Shown one piece after another: positions 1 to 5,244 of a DNA stretch of 5,269 nt. The DNA is taken from the NCBI GenBank assembly GCA_031269415.1, contig JAISZF010000231.1, positions 1 through 5,269 of the forward strand, read 5' to 3'. Every line of letters begins with the position of its first letter. Position 1 is the first letter of the stretch. Made by a program: the position numbers and the translations under genes. The DNA comes from Clostridiales bacterium (GTDB lineage: Bacteria; Bacillota; Clostridia; Lachnospirales; WQUN01). The notes beneath the pieces were generated by a model, which saw nothing but the letters and a program-made list of their open reading frames with translations, did no database searches and was not told the DNA's origin.

Positions 1-98
1 GGGAAAACACGATAGAAAGCATCCAAAAAATCGCCTAAAAGCAGGTGAAAATCCTTCCCTGCGTTTGTTTGGGTTGAGATATTACGTATGCTTTCCAT
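1..98 (-). CDS. 5' end of an unidentified protein, runs off the window
   Basis: An ATG at 98-96 opens a stop-free frame to the edge of the window: 32 codons, beginning MESIRNIS and containing the stretch NAGKDFHLLLGDFLDAFYR. A modest Shine-Dalgarno, GGGAAG at 110-105, ends 6 nt before the ATG. A near-consensus promoter lies a further ~40 nt upstream. The amphipathic, leucine- and aromatic-rich segment looks like a folded cytoplasmic protein; there is no signal peptide or membrane segment in the visible part. I do not recognise the family and assign no function. It follows the broken regulator gene in the same direction but has its own promoter, so it is probably a separate transcription unit. 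The frame is short only because the window ends. Confidence 0.6.
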   Translation of the reverse strand, partial: MESIRNISTQTNAGKDFHLLLGDFLDAFYRVF

Positions 99-138
99 AT
101 TGTACTTCCCGCCTTCCAATCAAACATTCTCTTACTTT

Positions 139-167
139 ATTATACATTTTTTTGATCCTAATATCAA
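139..167 (-). promoter_or_regulatory. Strong sigma-A-type promoter for the left-edge gene
   Basis: Read on the minus strand, a -35 box TTGATA (167-162, 5 of 6 matches to TTGACA) is followed after exactly 17 nt by a perfect -10 box TATAAT (144-139). A TG pair directly precedes the -10, and the spacer has a run of seven A. Transcription would start near 132, giving a leader of about 33 nt before the ATG at 98. No intrinsic terminator is visible between the regulator stop at 221 and this promoter, so readthrough from upstream is also possible. Confidence 0.7.
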
Positions 168-220
168 CGAGCTATTCATTCAAATGTTTGAGCGGCGTTT
201 AGCTTCGTCAATCACTGTTT

Positions 221-997
221 TCAGCTCTCCAGTTTCATCAGTTTCAAACAAATTCTGTAATACAGGCGGGTGTCGGCGTCCTTCAGATCCGAGCCAATGA
301 GCCTCTTTATCTTATCCAGCCTTTTTAACAGACTGCTGCGATGCAAATACAACTACTCTGATGTTCTGGTAATGCTCGTTTCGTTTGCCAGATATCTATC
401 CAGTGTTTCAACATAGCTGGTTTTCCGCTGCCTGTCGTATTCAATCAGAGCGGATAGCCCGCGTGGATTCAATTGTTCCAAACTGTGGTTTCCTTTACAG
501 CGCGACAGAATGTACCCCAAGGCATGATTTTCAAAGTGGCTCAATACAAGTCTGTCATCAGCGATTTGTTCCGAGGCGTATTCGGCTTGAAACAGATAGT
601 CGGCCATACGCGCTATATCTGTGAAATGATCGCTCACGCCCGCGGCGTAACCCATCTTGCTCAGAATCGACTGAAACAAGCTTATTGTTTCACTGCCGAC
701 AGCGGTGTTTTCCATAATTTTAAGTACGCCGATTATGGCGTTGTCATGTAATATCGCGTTAGCGGTGTTGGGCATCAACGCGTTTAGCGCGGCGTACATA
801 TAATTTTTGGGCATATGGTCTTTAACTGATTTCTTCTTGAGTTTGAAGCATACCCAGCGCTCTCCCGGGCACAGGGACAGACTCTCCATCTCCTCATCGC
901 TTAGACCGCCGCCTTTTAATAATTTGCTTAACGCCAAATCCCCGTCATATGCGTGTATTCCGGCGCAGCTTGCTGTACGGAAAGTATTATACATCAT
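221..997 (-). pseudogene. PucR/CdaR-family transcriptional regulator, interrupted by an in-frame amber codon
   Basis: The frame runs from ATG at 997 to TAG at 353-355 (214 residues), then continues in the same frame for 43 residues to TGA at 221-223. The first part carries the CdaR-like region that precedes the PucR helix-turn-helix. Near residues 178-214 is the typical lead-in: NPRGLSALIEYDR, then SYVETLDRYLANETSITRTSE. After the stop the helix-turn-helix continues as LYLHRSSLLKRLDKIK, matching the family pattern (LF-hydrophobic-HR-x-TL-x-RL-x-KI) with one codon replaced by TAG. Terminating at the amber leaves no recognition helix, so that product should not bind DNA. The gene is also short: PucR proteins normally have a further N-terminal sensory region of more than 100 residues, absent here, and a TAA at 1021-1019 blocks an upstream extension. 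The ATG overlaps the preceding stop (ATGA), suggesting translational coupling; only a weak GGA precedes it. Most likely a decaying gene; amber readthrough is the alternative. Confidence 0.75.
353..355 (-). other. In-frame amber codon inside the regulator's helix-turn-helix
   Basis: The codon order on the minus strand is ACA TCA GAG TAG TTG TAT TTG CAT CGC. It reads TSE-stop-LYLHR, where the PucR family has TAE-x-LYxHR, so TAG replaces exactly one residue and the frame is unchanged. A single base change from a lysine (AAG), glutamate (GAG), glutamine (CAG) or similar codon would explain it. The conserved downstream 43 codons suggest a recent mutation, or a codon that is sometimes translated. 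Confidence 0.8.
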
Positions 998-1344
998 TTT
1001 TCCGGGATAAACGGTTTTTTACGGATAACCGCGTCGTATTTTTTGATACGAACGTGATCTCCAGGCTTAAGCGGTCCCTTTCTAACCACCATGTATCCAA
1101 CGTTTTTTTCCAGCGCGTAACTGTAATTAAATTTGGCGACCCTGCCAATCTCTTCATCGTCGAGCATTACAGGCGTGCCCGGGCCGCCGAGATCCATGGC
1201 GTTTATATGTACGTCCGTCTCGTCCACAGTAAAGGCGAGCATCTCACGCTTTGGCCCTTCTTTTCTGATCTTTAGAAGAGCTTCCTTGCCAACAAAATCC
1301 TTATCCCAGCCTATGCCGCGTTCCAACCCCACTTCAAAAAATAC
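994..1344 (-). pseudogene. C-terminal domain remnant of a GcvT-like aminomethyltransferase/demethylase
   Basis: The frame begins right after a TAA (1347-1345) and ends at TGA (994-996). It matches the C-terminal beta-barrel domain of the glycine-cleavage T-protein superfamily: FEVGLERGIGWDKDFVGKEALLK, a common GcvT linker-to-barrel entry, then GTPVMLDDEEIGRVAKF, then a KPGDHVRIKK...KKPF end. Family resemblance already covers VFFE before the first possible start (GTG at 1332). So this looks like a gene that has lost its front, not a short native protein. T-superfamily proteins are usually 350 residues or more, and the folate-binding, catalytic N-terminal domain is absent, so the piece cannot be an active methyl transferase alone. 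No Shine-Dalgarno precedes the GTG. It lies 13 nt after the stop of the 414-residue gene, in a different frame, and overlaps the regulator start by 4 nt. A translated stand-alone domain is possible but less likely. Confidence 0.7.
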
Positions 1345-1357
1345 TTATGAATATCAA

Positions 1358-2602
1358 TCAGCAGAACTTATCAATTTTCTTGGCTATTTTGACTCGGAGT
1401 TTGCTGTCCGGCGTATCAGCCGGTTCCTCCCACAGTGCCCACTGGGCGTTGATCAACGTCTTGGCCATGCCGTACCAATAAGATACCAGACAGTCCGCGA
1501 ATCTAGGCTGTCCGCTGCACAGTTTAACGCGATCGATAACATAAACGACCTCGTTCTTGTTGAAAGACTCAATCTCATACGCAACCGTCATACTTTGGAG
1601 AAACATTTCAATATGCCCGCCCAGCACGCGACCGTCGTCGTCGCCGATTTCCCTGGGCACGCCCAGCCAGAGCCGATGCCCTTCCTTCGCCGCCGCGTCG
1701 CCGAAGGCGGACTTGCCCGCGGCCTCGCAAACGCACTTTAGGACGTGAGCGGCAAACTTTTCGTCAATAATTCCCTTCTTAATCAGGTAATCAATCGTCG
1801 GCAGGATATAGAGCGTCGCGCCGCATACATATGTAACCATAACGGCGGACGCGTCGTTTTCAACATTTGTTCCGTTAGTGAAAATGTAGTTACACTCCTC
1901 ACGGAACATCATGGACTCTTTTACGCATTTTTCCTCAGGGGTGTATTTAATTTGGTCGGCGGTAGCCACAGGGCCGAAACTCTGCCAAATTTCACGCGGA
2001 GGCATCGGGTATTTATCCCGGCTCTCGGCGACAATGCGGCAGTGGCGATCACCGCAGCCCTTCGCTTCGACCATATTGAATTCAAAACTGGGGCCGGGAC
2101 GGAGAAAATCAGCTAAACCGTCGCCATTAGCTTGCAGCGACATAGTTGTGGCGCGGCAGAGTTCCGAGCCTATAATATCCCAATCGCAGATATCCAGCTC
2201 TTTTTCGGCGCGATAAGTGCCGAAGTCGTTGCTGCGCCCGCACATCAGTTGGCCTTCGTCTCCTCTGCCGCCGATCAAGGCGCCGACAAAGCCGCCTCTG
2301 CAGAACGGATGTATGTTGTTCAAGTCGAAAAACACCTTTCCATCATAAGGGCCTTTCATGAGCGCGAGCAGCCTGGCGTACGCGTCTTCACATAAATATG
2401 TGGCTCTCTCGGCATAATCCGATACAAGGATTCTATAGGCCTGCATAATGGCGGAACTGACGACGGCGCTGTATCTCGCGGCGTAATGCGTGGCGGCAAG
2501 GAAGCCGATCTGCCTCTCCCATGGGGATTTGATTGCCGGATAGTCCGGCAGCATGCCCTTTCCTATTTTCTGAGGGAGCCGCTCGTCTATTAATTTACTC
2601 AT
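1358..2602 (-). CDS. Cysteine-rich 414-residue protein of unknown function
   Basis: ATG at 2602-2600 preceded by GAGGAG with 6-nt spacing; TGA at 1360-1358; no internal interruptions. The protein has no signal peptide or clear membrane segment and carries 15 cysteines (for example 71, 101, 121, 139, 149, 183, 188, 226, 237, 260, 290, 292, 362, 371, and the final residue 414). Around residues 175-190 a motif FNMVEAKGCGDRHCRIV resembles the G-x-G-D-x-x-C signature of V4R/vinyl-reductase-like and L-2-amino-thiazoline-4-carboxylate-hydrolase-like domains. A second cysteine-bearing segment near 356-392 (DRVKLCSGQPRFADC...WALWEE) suggests a two-lobed, possibly duplicated architecture. The similarity is by eye and weak. 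It is the first gene of a cluster with a GcvT-like remnant and a PucR-type regulator, which would fit a role in methyl-group or aromatic compound metabolism, but this is inference. It may bind a metal or thiol-containing ligand. Confidence 0.75.
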   Translation of the reverse strand: MSKLIDERLPQKIGKGMLPDYPAIKSPWERQIGFLAATHYAARYSAVVSSAIMQAYRILVSDYAERATYLCEDAYARLLALMKGPYDGKVFFDLNNIHPFCRGGFVGALIGGRGDEGQLMCGRSNDFGTYRAEKELDICDWDIIGSELCRATTMSLQANGDGLADFLRPGPSFEFNMVEAKGCGDRHCRIVAESRDKYPMPPREIWQSFGPVATADQIKYTPEEKCVKESMMFREECNYIFTNGTNVENDASAVMVTYVCGATLYILPTIDYLIKKGIIDEKFAAHVLKCVCEAAGKSAFGDAAAKEGHRLWLGVPREIGDDDGRVLGGHIEMFLQSMTVAYEIESFNKNEVVYVIDRVKLCSGQPRFADCLVSYWYGMAKTLINAQWALWEEPADTPDSKLRVKIAKKIDKFC

Positions 2603-2608
2603 TTATTT

Positions 2609-2614
2609 CTCCTC
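2609..2614 (-). promoter_or_regulatory. Ribosome binding site of the 414-residue protein gene
   Basis: GAGGAG on the minus strand, followed by the 6-nt spacer AAATAA and ATG. It fixes the start at 2602 over the next in-frame methionine (residue 17). Confidence 0.85.
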
Positions 2615-2670
2615 ATAGTTAATGATCTGGCTCCACGGCGTGAATGTTTGCCAGCGTTTTGCCTATATCA

Positions 2671-2699
2671 ATTATAATTACGGCGGATATAATTGTATA
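2671..2699 (-). promoter_or_regulatory. Candidate promoter of the left-part gene cluster
   Basis: On the minus strand TATACA (2699-2694, 4 of 6 matches to the -35 consensus) is followed after 17 nt by a perfect TATAAT (2676-2671). Transcription would start near 2664, giving a leader of about 62 nt. The -35 region overlaps a small dyad, TTGTA-N5-TACAA (2693-2707), which could be an operator; this is weak in such AT-rich DNA. The -10 lies in ATTATAAT, its own reverse complement, so strand assignment relies on the downstream gene. Other parts of the 2603-2800 spacer show no RNA gene or reading frame I can support. Confidence 0.45.
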
Positions 2700-2764
2700 G
2701 ATTACAAATTGTAGACTCTTTGCCGTGCGGCGGAGTATAAAATGTAGTCTTATAATCAAACGCT

Positions 2765-2793
2765 TTGTGGATATTTTGAATATTTGGTATAAT
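2765..2793 (+). promoter_or_regulatory. Possible plus-strand extended -10 promoter, antisense to the terminators and tRNA
   Basis: TGGTATAAT at 2785-2793 is a perfect extended -10. A poor -35 (TTGTGG, 2765-2770) lies 17 nt upstream. Transcripts would start near 2800 and run antisense to both terminators and the tRNA. No plus-strand gene follows, so this may be a chance match in AT-rich DNA. Confidence 0.25.
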
Positions 2794-2836
2794 AAACGAA
2801 AAATGACTATGCTGTTTGAGCTAACGGCATAGTCAT
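2790..2836 (-). terminator. Second intrinsic terminator after tRNA-Ser
   Basis: The arms 2803-2816 and 2823-2836 form a 14-bp stem (ATGACTATGC core, one G-T wobble) with a 6-nt loop. Read on the minus strand the stem is followed by ATTTTTCGTTTATT, a U-rich tail. The other strand has an A-rich flank, so it terminates minus-strand transcription. It is the second of two in tandem. Confidence 0.7.
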
Positions 2837-2860
2837 AAAAACATCTAGGGTAAAAACCCA

Positions 2861-2898
2861 AAACAAAAAGCCTGTAAAATATTAATTTTACAGGCTTT
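2861..2898 (-). terminator. First intrinsic terminator after tRNA-Ser
   Basis: The arms 2867-2880 (AAAGCCTGTAAAAT on the plus strand) and 2885-2898 pair perfectly over 14 bp around a 4-nt loop. On the minus strand the stem runs into GCTTTTTGTTTT, a U-rich tail. It sits 20 nt past the 3' end of the tRNA, and would end both the tRNA transcript and any readthrough from the amylase gene. Confidence 0.85.
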
Positions 2899-2917
2899 AC
2901 TAAATAAAAAACCACAA

Positions 2918-3006
2918 CGGAGAAGGGGAGGTTCGAACTCCCGCGCCGGTCACCCGACCTACACCCTTAGCAGGGGCGCCTCTTCAGCCAACTTGAGTAC
3001 TTCTCC
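2918..3006 (-). tRNA. tRNA-Ser (anticodon GCU)
   Basis: An 89-nt class II tRNA. The acceptor arms GGAGAAG (3006-3000) and CTTCTCC (2925-2919) pair over 7 bp, followed by discriminator G at 2918. The D arm is CTC...GAG with AAGTTGGCTGAA. The anticodon stem CGCCC/GGGTG encloses the loop CTGCTAA, giving anticodon GCU, which reads serine codons AGC and AGU. A long variable arm with a GGTC/GACC stem is as expected for serine tRNAs. The T arm is GGGAG-TTCGAAC-CTCCC. CCA is not encoded, so the 3' end must be completed by the CCA-adding enzyme. The gene has its own promoter and is followed by two tandem terminators. Confidence 0.95.
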
Positions 3007-3008
3007 AA

Positions 3009-3055
3009 GTATGCCCTCAATGCCGCCAGACGGGGTTCCCCGTCCGACAGCATAC
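3009..3055 (-). other. GC-rich hairpin in the tRNA-Ser leader
   Basis: A 6- to 7-bp GACGGGG/CCCCGTC stem (3029-3044) sits in the roughly 45-nt leader between the predicted start of transcription and the tRNA 5' end. It is framed by GTATGC (3009-3014) and GCATAC (3050-3055), a second inverted repeat ending 2 nt before the tRNA. No T run follows the stem on the minus strand, so it is not a terminator. It may assist 5' processing or simply be a small palindromic element; the outer repeat lies partly upstream of the predicted start, so it may not form in RNA. Confidence 0.4.
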
Positions 3056-3057
3056 AC

Positions 3058-3086
3058 ATTATATAAAAGCCAGCCTCGCTTGTCAA
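3058..3086 (-). promoter_or_regulatory. Perfect-consensus promoter of tRNA-Ser
   Basis: On the minus strand TTGACA (3086-3081) and TATAAT (3063-3058) are both exact consensus boxes, separated by exactly 17 nt. Transcription would start near 3051. The TGA stop codon of the amylase gene (3085-3083) lies inside the -35 box, so the two genes are packed with no spare sequence. A strong constitutive promoter suits a stable RNA gene. Confidence 0.9.
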
Positions 3087-5185
3087 CCGATTTTTTCGGA
3101 TTTTTCCGCCAGAATCAAACTGCCGTACGCGCCGACCGTAACAGTCAGCGTCCCGTCCACGACGTCATAAATACCGCCGTCGCGCATCCATTTTCCTTCC
3201 GACGACGAGATCAGCGCTTCCATTTTTGAATCCAGCGCGCATTCCATCTTCCACACGGGTATATTCAGAGTCTTCACGACATTGTTATTATTCAGGATAA
3301 CGGCAACATGATCGTCATGATTCCATCTGCCGTATGAAATTATGCCCTGATCGTTGTAAAGGAACATTACTGAACCCGTACGCAGCATGGGGTGGTCTTT
3401 CCTTACCTTTATGCAGGCTTTATGAAAACTCTGCAAGGTTTTGTTCTCCCGTCCCCACGGGTAGGGGCGGCGGTTATCGGGGTCCGACCATCCGGCCAGG
3501 CCGGATTCATCGCCATAGTATATAGTGGGGTTTCCGGGCCAGGTCATCTGAAAGACGACCGCTTCCAGCATGATACCCATATTGACGTTTTTATCAGCCG
3601 CAGCCGCGCCCATGGTATGCAGCCGGCCAACCGTCATATTGGTTCGCGTCAGGAATCGGGAGTGGTCATGATTGCTCAACTCATTCATAGCCATTTGCGT
3701 TGAGTGGATATTCATGCGCGCCATATAATATCTCATGGAACCCTCAAAGGCCATAGCGTTGGAGAGTTTGCTGTGGTCAAAGGCTTCGCTGTGCTTTTCC
3801 ATGCCGGTCAGAAACCATGTGATTGGCTCCATAAACGCGTCATAATTCATAACGGTATCCCACTCGTCGCCTAGAAGCCAATTTTTAGGATCCCCGTAAT
3901 GCTCGGCCAGAATAATGGCGTCGGGGTTAGCTTCTTTGACAGCATTACGAAAATTCTTCCAGAATTTATGGTTAAACGTCTCACTGCTGCCCAAATCGGC
4001 GGCGACGTCCAAACGCCAGCCATCCGCGTTGTACGGAGGCGACACCCACTTTTTGGCGATATTCAGGATATAATTATATAATTCCGGCGAAGCCTCATAG
4101 TTGAGCTTAGGGTGGTTGTCAAAACCCCACCAACTGTCGTAGCAGTCGTTGTTCGGCCAGTTGGAATCATACCACTTGAAATAGTTATGGTAGGGGCTGT
4201 TTTCTTCTCGGTAAGCGCCGGGAGGATACCCTTTGCCCGAATAAAAATTCTCTTTGTCCAGCCATTTGTTAAACGCGCCGCAGTGGTTGAATACACCGTC
4301 AAGGATTACCTTTATGCCCTGCTGATGCGCAAGCTCAATCAAGCGAGCGAACAATTGGTTGCTGGCGATCAGATTCACCGCGTTGGTAGTTCTGGCGGCA
4401 TACATGGTGGCATAGCGATTATGGAATTTCTCGTATCTGAGGGGTTCCCCCTCGTCCTTTACGATAACCGCGATATGCGGGTCGACATATTCGTAATCCT
4501 GCGCGTCGTATTTATGGTTACTGGGCGAAACAAAGATTGGGTTCAGATACAGGGCTTCCACGCCTAAATCGCTTAAATACGCCAATTTTTCTATTATACC
4601 CTGCAGATCGCCGCCGTAGAAATTACAGAAATCCTCCAAAGGCACGGGTTGATTCCAATTGTCCACATGCCTAGCGGCCTTGCCTAAATAGGCGTATTCG
4701 TTATTCACCACGTCATTCGCGCGGCTGCCGTTCTTAAACCTGTCGATATATATCTGATACATTACCGCGCCCTTAGCCCAAGTTGGCGTGATAAAATCTG
4801 GTATAAGCATGAAATTGTACGTATCGTCCAATTCCGGGTACAGTCCCAGTTTGTTGAAATAATATATATAATCATGCTTGACTACCGTAAAGTAGTAAGA
4901 GAGCTTTTCAGCGAAAACCTCCGCGCCGTACCAGTCAAAGAAACCGTCCGAGCGGATTTTTCGCATAGAAATGGGCGTCGGTTCGGCGCCTTGACGACTG
5001 ATATGCAAAAACGCGCCGTCGACGTTGCCGTGTTCGGTCCGCAGGCGGATTGTGACGGGCTCGCCGGATTTTGGTTCCGGCGGCGATACAAAATTTTCGC
5101 TCTCGTCACTGAAAACAGCCTCTAAATTTATATAACCGCGTTGATTGCGCGCGTACCGAATTTTCTTTATCAGAGTCTCATTCAT
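3083..5185 (-). CDS. GH13 alpha-amylase-family enzyme, neopullulanase/cyclomaltodextrinase type
   Basis: A 700-residue glycoside hydrolase expected to cleave alpha-1,4 (perhaps also alpha-1,6) links in maltodextrins, cyclodextrins or pullulan fragments. All conserved GH13 regions are present: I DGVFNH (296-301), V HPKLN (358-362), II GWRLD (nucleophile D393), III ILAEH (acid/base E428), IV LSNHD (D507). The catalytic triad is therefore complete. Residues 1 to about 130 form a beta-rich N-terminal domain like those of neopullulanases; the barrel opens at MYQIYIDRFKNGS (142-154); DPDNRRPYPWG (568-578) is typical of the group; the last ~90 residues are the C-terminal beta domain. Between DPHIAVI and ASNQLFARL (about 240-275) there is an insertion of some 30 residues compared with textbook neopullulanases. 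No signal peptide is seen, so it likely acts in the cytoplasm on imported dextrins. An in-frame TAG at 5212-5210 and no other start codon after it fix the ATG at 5185. Exact subfamily and specificity are not resolvable by eye. Confidence 0.93.
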   Translation of the reverse strand: MNETLIKKIRYARNQRGYINLEAVFSDESENFVSPPEPKSGEPVTIRLRTEHGNVDGAFLHISRQGAEPTPISMRKIRSDGFFDWYGAEVFAEKLSYYFTVVKHDYIYYFNKLGLYPELDDTYNFMLIPDFITPTWAKGAVMYQIYIDRFKNGSRANDVVNNEYAYLGKAARHVDNWNQPVPLEDFCNFYGGDLQGIIEKLAYLSDLGVEALYLNPIFVSPSNHKYDAQDYEYVDPHIAVIVKDEGEPLRYEKFHNRYATMYAARTTNAVNLIASNQLFARLIELAHQQGIKVILDGVFNHCGAFNKWLDKENFYSGKGYPPGAYREENSPYHNYFKWYDSNWPNNDCYDSWWGFDNHPKLNYEASPELYNYILNIAKKWVSPPYNADGWRLDVAADLGSSETFNHKFWKNFRNAVKEANPDAIILAEHYGDPKNWLLGDEWDTVMNYDAFMEPITWFLTGMEKHSEAFDHSKLSNAMAFEGSMRYYMARMNIHSTQMAMNELSNHDHSRFLTRTNMTVGRLHTMGAAAADKNVNMGIMLEAVVFQMTWPGNPTIYYGDESGLAGWSDPDNRRPYPWGRENKTLQSFHKACIKVRKDHPMLRTGSVMFLYNDQGIISYGRWNHDDHVAVILNNNNVVKTLNIPVWKMECALDSKMEALISSSEGKWMRDGGIYDVVDGTLTVTVGAYGSLILAEKSEKIG

Positions 5186-5244
5186 AGAATTCGCGCGGCC
5201 AACCCGCCTCTAGCGGACGGGAAGGAATGTGCCGCGCCCTCCTT
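5186..5244 (-). promoter_or_regulatory. Candidate hairpin-bridged ribosome binding site of the amylase gene
   Basis: On the minus strand a perfect AAGGAGG (5244-5238) lies 52 nt before the amylase ATG, and no Shine-Dalgarno lies nearer. Directly after it, GCGCGGC (5237-5231) can pair with GCCGCGC (5199-5193), a 7-bp stem made only of G-C pairs. Inside is a second stem, CCCGTC (5221-5216) with GGCGGG (5208-5203). Folding this 45-nt element leaves GAATTCT, 7 nt, between the Shine-Dalgarno and the ATG, an ideal spacing. Phage T4 gene 38 is the known precedent for a Shine-Dalgarno brought to its start codon by a hairpin. Translation might therefore respond to RNA folding or temperature; that step is inference. 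Confidence 0.6.

Noticed and set aside
88..300. 70-residue plus-strand open frame
   Set aside because: It overlaps the left-edge promoter and the conserved end of the regulator frame on the other strand; the minus-strand reading has family motifs and this one does not.
1133..1741. 202-residue plus-strand open frame
   Set aside because: It is antisense to the GcvT remnant and the intact 414-residue gene, with no ribosome binding site and a low-complexity start; it is a shadow of the opposite strand.
2648..2678. Plus-strand promoter TTGCCA-19-TATAAT
   Set aside because: The 19-nt spacing is long, no plus-strand gene follows, and the -10 is part of the self-complementary ATTATAAT already used for the minus-strand candidate.
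2619..2915. 98-residue minus-strand open frame in the intergenic region
   Set aside because: It runs through both terminators and the candidate promoter and has no Shine-Dalgarno; its composition just reflects AT-rich spacer DNA.
4112..4567. 151-residue plus-strand open frame
   Set aside because: It lies entirely antisense to the catalytic part of the amylase gene and shows no family motif.
5178..5228. 16-codon leader peptide starting at ATT, 9 nt after the AAGGAGG and overlapping the amylase ATG
   Set aside because: It requires a very rare start codon; the hairpin-bridged use of the same AAGGAGG for the amylase ATG explains the sequence better, though a coupled leader cannot be fully excluded.
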